Below are positions 26,901 through 38,900 of a DNA stretch of 64,000 bases, piece by piece (within the stretch, counting starts at the first letter, position 1; every line of letters begins with the position of its first letter). The notes below the pieces were generated by a model, which had not been told where the DNA came from, did no database searches, and was given only the letters and a program-made list of their open reading frames with translations. Origin of the DNA: Oncomelania hupensis (lineage: Eukaryota > Mollusca > Gastropoda > Littorinimorpha > Pomatiopsidae); the NCBI GenBank assembly GCA_036898135.1, contig CM072515.1:76107072-76171071 (forward strand), in the 5' to 3' direction. Made by a program: the position numbers and the translations under genes.

Positions 26901-29900
26901 TTTGCAGACAGTGCAGGAATAGTTCATGCCTTTGCAGACAGTGCAGGAATAGATCATGTCTTTGCAGACAGTGCAGGAATAGATCATGTCTTTGTAGACA
27001 GTGCAGGAATAGATCATGCCTTTGCAGACAGTGCAGGAATAGATCATGCCTTTGCAGACAGTGCAGGAATAGATCATGCCTTTGCAGACAGTGCAGGAAT
27101 AGATCATGCCTTTGCAGACAGTGCAGGAATAGATCATGTCTTTGCAGACAGTGCAGGAATAGATCATGCCTTTGCAGACAGTGCAGGAATAGATCATGTC
27201 TTTGCAGACAGTGCAGGAATAGTTCATGCCTTTGCAGACAGTGCAGGAATAGATCATGTCTTTGCAGACAGTGCAGGAATAGATCATGTCTTTGCAGACA
27301 GTGCAGGAATAGATCATGTCTTTGCAGACAGTGCAGGAATAGATCATGTCTTTGCAGACAGTGCAGGAATAGATCATGTCTTTGCAGACAGTGCAGGAAT
27401 AGTTCATGCCTTTGCAGACTGCAGGAATAGTTCATTCCTTTGCAGACAGTGCAGGAATAGTTCATGCCTTTGCAGACTGCAGGAATAGTTCATGCCTTTG
27501 CAGACAGTGCAGGAATAGTTCATTCCTTTGCAGACAGTGCAGGAATAGTTCATTCCTTTGCAGACAGTGCAGGAATAGTTCATTCCTTTGCAGACAGTGC
27601 AGGAATAGATCATGTCTTTGCAGACAGTGCAGGAATAGTTCATGCCTTTGCAGACAGTGCAGGAATAGGTCATACCTTTGCAGACAGTGCAGGAATAGTT
27701 CATGCCTTTGTAGACAGTGCAGAAGTAGTTTGTTGCATGTTGGTTGTTGCAAAAGTTAAGTTGGTAGTGCATTTTCATTGCTTCGTCACTTTGCAGACAA
27801 TGCTTCTCTTGGTACAGCATTTCGGCAAGGGTGTAATGACAAAACTCTTTGTACTAGGGACTCAGGTTATTTCTTTGCTTGATCAGAGTTGTGCATGCCT
27901 ATGAGTCATGTGTGACAAATATATAATTAGATACGTTTTGAAACTAATATGGGCTATCGATCTAGAGAGAGAGAGTCTTTGTTATTTGTGATATCATGTA
28001 CTTTCTTGGTGTGTAAAGTGTCCTTCGTTTATCTGTCCTCTTTTTCCTCTCCACTGCATGTTGCTTCTTCTTTCTATCGTTTTCTTTTGTTTGGTTTTAT
28101 TGATTTTGACTGACGAGACGTATCATCACTTCATTGGCCAACCCGACGCATCTTTTTGGTTTTATGACTGGACTGTTCATTTTTTCCTTTCATTTGATTT
28201 TCTTTGGTGCCTGTCTTTCTTACCCCTCTAACTGTGTCGTGATTCTTCTCTTTGTGATTGTCGTGTTTCTCCCCCCTCTCTCTCTCATCCTCTCTCCGGA
28301 TACTGCTCTCAAGTCAGTGGCAAAAGCATGCAGAGTTTTGATATGAGTTCGAATATTATTGGTGAACTGTGTTTCGTTTGTAAATCTTGTTTGCGTATTT
28401 TTCTCATGAGATCGGGATTATGACGCAAGACTGGTTTTGGTAGTAACGCATATATAAACGTTTGTTTCAGCTTTTTCTAGTTAGTTAGATTGCTGGGTCT
28501 GAGAGAAGGTTGCGTCGTTTTTAGTTTATATGATATAAAAATTGTGCTCACCTGTTTAGAAAGATAGAGTTTAAATGTGATGTTCACGATTTGTAGAGTT
28601 TTATGGAAAGCTTTTATTTTACCTGCCTTTGGTACCAGACGTTATTGTCGCCTTTTGGATCTGTGTGGTTTCCAAACGTCTTACAGCGGTCATAAGGTAC
28701 TTATAGATATTTTGCGTTTTGCATATGTTTTTGTTGCTTTGTGCAAATGATTATGATCTTTATGATTTTCTCGTTTTAGTGACTGATTTGATGCCTTTTC
28801 TGCAAATCGATTTGATTCTGATATTCTTTAAGCTTTTGATTTTCTAATGCTTAATAGAATTCGTTTTGATTTAGAACTTGGTCTTTTGTCAGAATTATTG
28901 AGGTGAACACTTTGTTCAGGATTTGTAAATAAGGACAAGTCAAGTTTATTTGTTTTTTAGCTTGTGGTCAGTCATAATGCGCTGATTATGCCGAACGTCT
29001 TGGCTTGATTAAAGCTAATTGTCGTCACAATTTGTCGGACTAAGTTTTGACGAAAAAGATAACTGTTTTGGTCTTTGATGAAGATAACGTTTTTTGTCGA
29101 ATTATCGTCCTTATTCGAAATGTTAACCCACTTGGGTATTTATACAGTTTTTCCTTAAAGCTTTGCTGTTTTGGTCTCTGCAAAGGTAGTTAGCGACGTT
29201 TTGGGACTTCAGGTGTATTTCCTAGAATATGTTGTTAAATGTTTACGTATGTTAATTCATTTATAAATGTTTTACTGAGCTAGGTCATCGACGAGTATTT
29301 CCTAGTTTAGGCACCGTACCGAGGCTCGTTGGGTGAACGTAGCCGAATTGTTTGTATTAATGAATTGACCAATGTTAGATGAGCATAGTCAAATTCTTTT
29401 GCGCCAATTGTTTTTGAGGCTTGAAAGAATAAACGTAGCCTAATCGTCGTGTAAGTTAAAGGAATATAAAGCGTTCGTTCCTTCGTTTTGTTCTGGCTTG
29501 GTTCCACGTAACCTTAGCTAAATTGTCCTTTTGAAATCAACTAAAGTATTTGTCTCTAAGTTGTATGTGTATTATTTCCGTCTCATTGCTTTGATTGTAT
29601 CTTGTTGAATAAGGGTTTTTTGATACATTGTTTGGTACACTTGCTAATGTTTCTTGTGTTTATGTTTCTTTCTTTTCGCAGTATTTTACCACACATCGTC
29701 TAGCACAAGAAGTAGTTTATAGTCACATATACAGAAATTAGTTGTCCCCATACTGATATGTACACACACATACGTATTATTATGAGTCGTTGACATCTTT
29801 CGTGAATGTTCTTTGACTACGAATAAATGAACTCTATGCTACTTCTGTGTTTCGTGTGCGTCATTACTTGACCAGGCCCTAAATTAATACGAGGCGTTTG

Positions 29901-32900
29901 ACGAGCGAATGGAAATAACCTTATCTAAATGGCGGCGATTACAGTAAAATACTTAGAGCCTCTCGTCACCCCCCTTTGAATTTAGGACTTATTACAATTT
30001 GTGGGATAGTTTTCTCTCGCTCGGTTCCTGCAGTACGTTTTGAATATGACTTTGTAGACGAATATCGTAAACAAGAATAATCATTGTCTGCTAGTTGTCG
30101 CTCAAACAAGCATTTAGACAACAGGACTTTTATTCTGTTTTAATTACGACCAACCTAGACCCAGCAACTACTCTTTAACCAGCTTCGCTAAGCCTTGCTC
30201 AGGTGTTCTTTAAATGAATAACCAGCTTTTGAGAAGAATATAACTTTCTTCGTTTTGGCCACCTCTTGCAATACTAAGAACTGAACATTGATCTTATCAT
30301 GGATAAGGAAGAGATAGAAGAGGGAATAGTCTCCCCTGTGAAACACGAGTCGAAAGATGAGGTAAAAGATGGTGAAACAGAGACTGAGATACCAGTACAG
30401 CCTGAAGATGTCACTAGATCCAAACGCGAACCCAAACCTACTGAGAAAGGCAAAGCATATAACATTGAAATAAAGACAGAACTCTTTCGGTCACAAAGGT
30501 CTCTGCTGGTGAAGGCTATTGCTACGGCAGTGAAAGAATTGGGCAAAGACGAACCCAATCTAGAAAAACTAGCAAGGGCAAGAGTGCAGATTTCTCAGAT
30601 GCGAAGTGAACTCGAAGAAATTCAAGAGAAGCTAGTTAAGCTAGGCGGTGGTGAAGTGACGTTAGAAGACTGGGAGAATGCTCAGATGCAAGCCCAAGAG
30701 GTTATATCTAACATAGTGCGTGCCGTGAACGAAGGGACTGATGAAGTTCTTACAAGAACTAGTTCGCATCATGGTAGCAAAGCGTTTAGCCACCGATCGA
30801 TCAAGAAAAGGGACGCCAGTGTTTCGTCTAGGGGATCTTCCCTTAGGTCGTCAGCTAATTCTAGCATAATCTCCACAGCTTCCCTCAAACTCGAAGTTAG
30901 GATGAAGGCCGCTTCTCTCAGTGCTAGACGCGCAGGCCTAGCTTTAGAAAGCGAACACGTGAGACTGATAGATGAGCTAGACGAACAGGAGAGTGTCAGA
31001 GTGGCTGAGGAACAGGCTATAGAGTGGAAAAGAATTGCAGATCAAGAGGCTACTAGGGTTGAGGAAGAGGCTATTAGGGTCGAACAAGAAGCTGCTAGAA
31101 AGAGAGAAGAGGCCAATCAAGAGGCTATTAGGGTCGAACAAGAAGCTGCTAGAAAGAGAGAAGAGGCCAATCAAGAGGCTACTAGGGTCGAACAAGAGGC
31201 TGCTAGAAAAAGACTAGAAGCTGCTAGAAAGAGAGAAGAGGCCGATCAAGAGGCTACCAGAAAGATAGCAGAAGCTAGAGCTAAAATGCAGTTCGAGAAA
31301 AGGAAGAGAGAAAGTGTTAGACAGCTAGAGTTACTGAGAACAGACATTGAGATAAAAACTAATTCAGCCATGCTAAGCGTACTAGAACAAGCTGATGCTC
31401 ACCCTCAGAATCCTCCCTTTCTCCCAACGGTAAATCTGCTAAACACTCATTTCCACCCTCAGTCTCCCACATCGACTACACTAGCTGCCCCACAGGCAAG
31501 TCCCTCCCTGATAGTCGCAAACACTAGCATGTTAGGAGGAAGAGGAGATGCTGCCGTGGAACATCAGCCCGGACAGGACCAGCCCTCCATGGGCTCCACT
31601 GCTGCCATCGCCGCGGTGACTTCGGAAGCTCCAGTGGACGGAGCTGCCGCCACCATCATTTCATCTTCCGCTCTCAGGGAGGACGGAGACGCCGTTCCCG
31701 CTTTCACGACTTCTGCTACCGTCAGGGTCGTGAATGATGACCCCGTCGGAAGCCACGCCTTCTTCATTCCCCCCGCTACCGCTCGCCTGGAGAGCCACGG
31801 GAGGGGAGTGGGCCCTACTGCGACCATTGACGCTTCCTTGGATAGCGTCAGGTACATGGCCCGCACCTCTACAACGACCACCACCACGACCGTGTACTCT
31901 TTCGCGTCCTCTCCTCGGATGTCGCCTCGTTATCACCAGATATCGATACCCTGGCAGCACCCCGGTGTCTTCCCGAGTGCATCGTATGAGGGTCATCGCC
32001 TCTCTGCACATCTCGACACAGTTGCTGCTCGCAACTTCGACACCCTGCACGCAGACCGTCACCACAGGCCTCCGGAGATTCCAGAGCAGCAGGAGAGGCA
32101 TGCTTATCTGTCCGCACCAGCGGACCCCATGCCTTCCACCTACCAACCCCTCCCTCTCCGCTCTGTACACTTTGCAGAGAGACATTTGCGCCCTGAGGCA
32201 AAGATCTTCGTGCCGAGCCCTAATGGTTCTACGTTCTCTCCCACCTCGTGTCACCTCCCCAGAGTAGGTGTTCCAGAGAACGGTCCCACGAACATTGACT
32301 TTGATCGCATTGCGGCACCCAGAGGTTTTTACCCGCCGTCTTATGCCGAACCCAGATCTGTTCCAGCTCCGCTTCAGATGCAGTACACCTGCACAGACTC
32401 ACTTGCCCAAACGCTTTCGGACGCTCTCCTGCTGAAAAGACTTCCCATGCAAGAACCGTCTATCTTCCACGGCGACCCGCTCCTCTATCCAACCTGGAAG
32501 ATTGCCTTTTCCTTTCTGATTCAACGACAGAGGATAGCATCGAGCGAGAAACTCCTGTATCTCCAGCGCTACCTGGGAGGAACAGCGAAGGACGCCGTGG
32601 CTGGATTCTTCCTGCTGAGCGAACCCGAGGCCTACGACAAGGCAATGTCAGTTTTGGAAAGGAGGTACGGCAACAGTTACGTGGTCTCACAAGCTTTCAG
32701 GACAAAGTTGGACGAGTGGGCCATCGTTAAAAGCCGAGATTACTTGGGACTTAGACGGCTTGCGGATTTTCTACAGCAGTGTGCTGTTGCAGCCAAGGAG
32801 GTAGGAGGATTAGGGATCTTAGACGACGCCCAATACCTCAAACGTATTATCGGCAAACTCCCCGACTGGATGGTACACCGCTGGTGCCGGAACGTGTCCC

Positions 32901-35900
32901 GGACGAAGATCGAACAAGAAAGGTACCCCAATTTCGCTGAACTTGTTAACTTTGTGACACAAGAAGCCGACATTAGTAACGACCCAGTATTCGGCTCCGG
33001 GGCTTTCTCTCCAACGTCTACAAGGGTCACATCGCCCGACACACTCGGCGCGCCGTCCAAGAAGAATGCCCTGTCTACCCGGTCGGAGACTTCCTCCTTC
33101 TGCGAATTCTGTAACCAAACAAGCCATAACCTGGGTCAGTGCGAAGTTTTCGCCAAGAAGCCCGTTGCTGAGAAAAGGACTTTCATTTTGAAATCAAACC
33201 TCTGCTTTGGCTGCCTGATAAGCAAGGAGCACAAATCGCGTCAGTGTGACAACAGAGAGGTGTGCGGGCTTTGTAACAAAAAACATCCCACATGCCTACA
33301 CGAGAAGGACTTTGTGTACATGAAACGAGATGGTGGGGAAAGTGGCCGAAGACCCGACAAGCGAGGGAATGACAACAGAGGAGGAGGTAACCAGAACGTG
33401 GCCACAACTATCGCTACGAACGATTGAATTGATTGATTGAAATCTAAATGCTGCATGTATTTTTTTTGGTTGTTGTTCCAATAATGACTTCTGGTGTGAT
33501 TGTAGAAATGTTAATGTTATTGATTTCAAATGTGTTAATTACCTGGACATAATTAAGGCCGGGTGTGTGCATGCCTATGAGTCATGTGTGACAAATATAT
33601 AATTAGATACGTTTTGAAACTAATATGGGCTATCGATCTAGAGAGAGAGAGTCTTTGTTATTTGTGATATCATGTACTTTCTTGGTGTGTAAAGTGTCCT
33701 TCGTTTATCTGTCCTCTTTTTCCTCTCCACTGCATGTTGCTTCTTCTTTCTATCGTTTTCTTTTGTTTGGTTTTATTGATTTTGACTGACGAGACGTATC
33801 ATCACTTCATTGGCCAACCCGACGCATCTTTTTGGTTTTATGACTGGACTGTTCATTTTTTCCTTTCATTTGATTTTCTTTGGTGCCTGTCTTTCTTACC
33901 CCTCTAACTGTGTCGTGATTCTTCTCTTTGTGATTGTCGTGTTTCTCCCCCCTCTCTCTCTCATCCTCTCTCCGGATACTGCTCTCAAGTCAGTGGCAAA
34001 AGCATGCAGAGTTTTGATATGAGTTCGAATATTATTGGTGAACTGTGTTTCGTTTGTAAATCTTGTTTGCGTATTTTTCTCATGAGATCGGGATTATGAC
34101 GCAAGACTGGTTTTGGTAGTAACGCATATATAAACGTTTGTTTCAGCTTTTTCTAGTTAGTTAGATTGCTGGGTCTGAGAGAAGGTTGCGTCGTTTTTAG
34201 TTTATATGATATAAAAATTGTGCTCACCTGTTTAGAAAGATAGAGTTTAAATGTGATGTTCACGATTTGTAGAGTTTTATGGAAAGCTTTTATTTTACCT
34301 GCCTTTGGTACCAGACGTTATTGTCGCCTTTTGGATCTGTGTGGTTTCCAAACGTCTTACAGCGGTCATAAGGTACTTATAGATATTTTGCGTTTTGCAT
34401 ATGTTTTTGTTGCTTTGTGCAAATGATTATGATCTTTATGATTTTCTCGTTTTAGTGACTGATTTGATGCCTTTTCTGCAAATCGATTTGATTCTGATAT
34501 TCTTTAAGCTTTTGATTTTCTAATGCTTAATAGAATTCGTTTTGATTTAGAACTTGGTCTTTTGTCAGAATTATTGAGGTGAACACTTTGTTCAGGATTT
34601 GTAAATAAGGACAAGTCAAGTTTATTTGTTTTTTAGCTTGTGGTCAGTCATAATGCGCTGATTATGCCGAACGTCTTGGCTTGATTAAAGCTAATTGTCG
34701 TCACAATTTGTCGGACTAAGTTTTGACGAAAAAGATAACTGTTTTGGTCTTTGATGAAGATAACGTTTTTTGTCGAATTATCGTCCTTATTCGAAATGTT
34801 AACCCACTTGGGTATTTATACAGTTTTTCCTTAAAGCTTTGCTGTTTTGGTCTCTGCAAAGGTAGTTAGCGACGTTTTGGGACTTCAGGTGTATTTCCTA
34901 GAATATGTTGTTAAATGTTTACGTATGTTAATTCATTTATAAATGTTTTACTGAGCTAGGTCATCGACGAGTATTTCCTAGTTTAGGCACCGTACCGAGG
35001 CTCGTTGGGTGAACGTAGCCGAATTGTTTGTATTAATGAATTGACCAATGTTAGATGAGCATAGTCAAATTCTTTTGCGCCAATTGTTTTTGAGGCTTGA
35101 AAGAATAAACGTAGCCTAATCGTCGTGTAAGTTAAAGGAATATAAAGCGTTCGTTCCTTCGTTTTGTTCTGGCTTGGTTCCACGTAACCTTAGCTAAATT
35201 GTCCTTTTGAAATCAACTAAAGTATTTGTCTCTAAGTTGTATGTGTATTATTTCCGTCTCATTGCTTTGATTGTATCTTGTTGAATAAGGGTTTTTTGAT
35301 ACATTGTTTGGTACACTTGCTAATGTTTCTTGTGTTTATGTTTCTTTCTTTTCGCAGTATTTTACCACACATCGTCTAGCACAAGAAGTAGTTTATAGTC
35401 ACATATACAGAAATTAGTTGTCCCCATACTGATATGTACACACACATACGTATTATTATGAGTCGTTGACATCTTTCGTGAATGTTCTTTGACTACGAAT
35501 AAATGAACTCTATGCTACTTCTGTGTTTCGTGTGCGTCATTACTTGACCAGGCCCTAAATTAATACGAGGCGTTTGACGAGCGAATGGAAATAACCTTAT
35601 CTAAATGGCGGCGATTACAAGAGTTATTTCTTTTTTCTGTGTCGTTGAAGAGCATTTCAGCGCCAAGAAATGTAAAAGTGTCCCACCATTGATTTTGTTC
35701 CAGATATAGATTTTACACAAAGAAAAAACAAATCTACCTGCAAAGTCTGTCATAGTGACTAGTTCAGTACTTCATTATTGCAGGTGTGCCATGAAATTCT
35801 GGTGGCTGTTATTAAAACAGAACACATGACCTTTATTACAGTTGATAAATAATAAGCGAGCGTTGTGGGCTAAGGCGGGACTAACTTGCCTTGTCCACAA

Positions 35901-38900
35901 GCCAGAAACCAATGGCGCCTGACAGGTGTGGGTTCGAGCCAGCATCTGGGCTTTATGTTTCTCCGAATATTATTTACTTTCGACTCGGGCAACATCTCGG
36001 GGGGTTTTCTCCGGGTACTCCGGTTTGCTCCCCCAGCAAAAATTCCAAAAAATTCACAAATAATGTTAGGTAGATAGGGTTTGGGCGCGCCACTGGCTGC
36101 GACTACGCCTTCCCCTGGGGAGGCGGCCCAGAGTTTCCCGATAGAAAGGGATAATAAACTGCAGCCCAAAAAAAAAAAAAAGGAAAAAAAAAATTGTGGT
36201 AACCGATCAGATAGGCATGTAAACAGCTTGGGTAACTCTGTATTAAATGTTTGCATTAACCAGAATGTGTTCATTGTAAAAGGTAGGATGGGTGAACATG
36301 CAAACAGGAAGACTACTTGTAAGGGTGACAGTGCTGTCTGTACAATTTTATATTGGCGAGTTTGATGAATGGTTGTCTATTGTCCTGTATTTATGAAACT
36401 TCATTTTGATGATGCTAGAAAAATTCCCGATAAAAGCACGCACCTCTTGAAAGTGAAAGTGTTCCTCTTGATAGTCAGCCTCCTGATAGTCAGTCCGTTC
36501 CCTGCTTCTATGTAAGAAAGGGAGAGCGCCGCTTCCTTCTTTGATAATATTGACAACGGACGGGTTGTGACCGTTTCACCAAAGCTAGCAATTTACCCTC
36601 AAAGTGTACATAACACTAGGCAAATAAACGTTAATAATGTTAAATCAGGGATAGTTCATATAATGTTAAAGGCGGCTCAGAAACGAATCTCCTACTTACA
36701 TTGCTAACAAGACGTATAACTCCCATAGAAAGAAACACAATCTGCATTGGTTCGATAGTGAATGTAGGAAAAAACGAACAGCTCTAGTAGTGCTATATAC
36801 ACAGGTACACACTTGTGCATAATTTAAAAAAACAACTAATATTAGGTAGGTTGGGTTTGGTTTGGTCGCGCCACCTTCTGCCTCTACGCTTTACCCAGGG
36901 GAGGTGACCCACAATTTCCCAATTAAAAAGGGACAATAAAGTATAAAACCAAAAAACTTTTTTTTTTAATTTACATTTTATTCTTTCCTTATGTGCTTTT
37001 GTTTGTTGTTTTTGGTAGATAGCCTGTGAATGTGTTGGTAACATGTAAGTTGTTATAAAGCTTTTCAGGCTTGTTTCATGGATTTCCCCAATCCCTCCAA
37101 TTTTGGCTTAAAAGCACCATGGGTGTATAGCTTTTCATTGTATAGATAGTTTTATAATTTGTTTTCAAATAAAAGGACAAAGTTCCACAGTTATATAGAA
37201 TTCACTTTGGAAAAGTTGTTTCTGGTCATGCAAAACAAAACTAATAAGAGTGTAAAAACTAAGTATTACAGTACTTGACAATTACTGGTATCCGTAGTAT
37301 CTGTGGTTTCTGTGGGTTTTTTTTGTTTGTTTTTTTTTAAATATGAAGAAATGTTTCATTGCAGGTGGCCTGGGCCCCCAACATTGGTGTAAAGGAGTCA
37401 CAGTTCATTGACTCCTTTGACAAAGAATTAGGCGTCACTTATGTCCCCTGGAACCAGTTTCCAGAGGATATTGGTTTTCTGCTGAATGGTGCCATCATCG
37501 ATGAGGACACTGTACCTGATCATCTCAGAGGTAATTCCTCCTCTCCCTTTCCCCGTGTCTGTGTTCACATTTGTCAGTGTACAACTAGTACATTTTGTCC
37601 CACAAGGGAATGTTTTTAAATATTTTGCTTAGATCTGCCGTGACCATTTTGAAATGCCCAGCGTGACTCGCCACAGAGGGCCCCTAGAATGAGCCTGTGC
37701 TTCCCATTTCTAGAGACAATATTGGTGGCCGCCTTGGGCGGCAAAAATATGCGCCCTCGTTTGTAGTTGGGCGTAATATGTACAATTTGGGAACCACTAC
37801 TAGAGGTGATGTATTGGACTACAAATTGCACTCACAGTGCTAGTCCTCATGGTAGTGGCAGGCCAGGACACACACTCTTTGGCATTGCGTCGGGCATGGG
37901 TGGCAGTCCTGCCTTAGGAAGGCGTTCAGACCCCCATGCGCTGTGGCAGTGGAGATGGAAAGGTTGGCCCATTTGCTGCAGTCTTGATGTCGGTGCTCGG
38001 CACCTGGAAGTCAAAGCTGCAACAGTGTCCTGGGGGAGATTCCGAAACGATACTCCACTTCAAACTTCAACCTTCATTTTCTATTAGTAGGAATCCATCG
38101 ACTGGGCGGCGGTTGCTTATGGACGAAAGGCGCCTCGACGCTCTATCGCCGTCCTCTCCATGGCAGTCCTTCTTCTTTCACTACTACTGGGCGACGTTGG
38201 GACTTTGTGGAGGGTGGCGTCCTCCGGACTGCAGTTGCTTACAACGCCAGCATCTCTCAGAGTTTGCCTTTCCTCAGTGTAGGCTCCATGGCCACACCCA
38301 CATGCCTCGTCGAGCAATTCGGCGGATCTCCTACTTTGCGTGACTGCATTGCAACGAATGATATGCTCAACTGTAACAAACGACCATCTTCGCAGACCTG
38401 TGGCAACTTAAATCGACTTTTTACTCATCTTGACATCATCTTCACGTCCCCTATGCGCTATGGTGTCCGGGGACACTAATCTACATCTGAACCTGCAAAT
38501 TGCATGCCTAACGTGTGTAAAGAAAGAAAGAGATTTCTCTTATATAGCGCACTTACAAGCTCATAGAGCTTCTCAAAGCGCTGACCCTTAATATCCAGCA
38601 ATCACAAAATAGTTTGCTGAAGTCAGGATTCGAACCCACGTCGCCCAAGACGCACTCACACAAGTCGTGCGCTCTGACGACTGAGCTATCCCTGCCGCCG
38701 TGTAAATTTGTCTAAACCAGTTGAAAGTGCACTGCAAGTAAAGAAAAGTTGTCAAATGTGTTTGTTTCAGATATGGTGTTTGGCCGAAGAAATGAGAGCA
38801 ATGAGATGAGGTCAGGTCCTCCACCGCCCATGCAAGGCAATCAGGATCATCACCCTCCACCCCAGATGAACCAGATGCCTCCTCAATATGGTGGTCCTCA

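Larger units (their letters stand above)
27890..35619 (+). mobile_element. BEL/Pao-type gag-only LTR retrotransposon, recent insertion
   Basis: Two direct LTRs (27890-29943 and 33566-35619, each 2054 bp) start TGTGCATGCC and end GGCGATTACA. They are flanked by AGAGT on both sides (27885-27889, 35620-35624). No difference between the LTRs was noticed by eye at a constant offset of 5676. The interior holds one Gag ORF (30299-33427) and only 138 bp between its stop and the 3' LTR, so protease, RT, RNase H and integrase are absent. It must have moved using enzymes from an autonomous relative. It lies in sense orientation in SCAF intron 12. Confidence 0.95.

Noticed and set aside
26697..27488. Open frames of up to 263 residues on both strands
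   Set aside because: They arise only because the minisatellite unit is 30 bp, a multiple of three. The peptides are pure repeats with no start context or splice support.
28134..28346. 70-residue hydrophobic frame in the LTR (and its copy at 33810-34022)
   Set aside because: Starts inside the presumptive U3 region, has no signal of translation, and is duplicated only because the LTR is duplicated.
30299..33427. Host gene encoding a CCHC zinc-knuckle protein
   Set aside because: Flanking identical LTRs with a target duplication and the DUF1759-like Pao block show it is a retrotransposon Gag.
38525..38702. tRNA gene
   Set aside because: A- and B-box sequences are present, but a full cloverleaf cannot be formed and the sequence continues into a SINE body.
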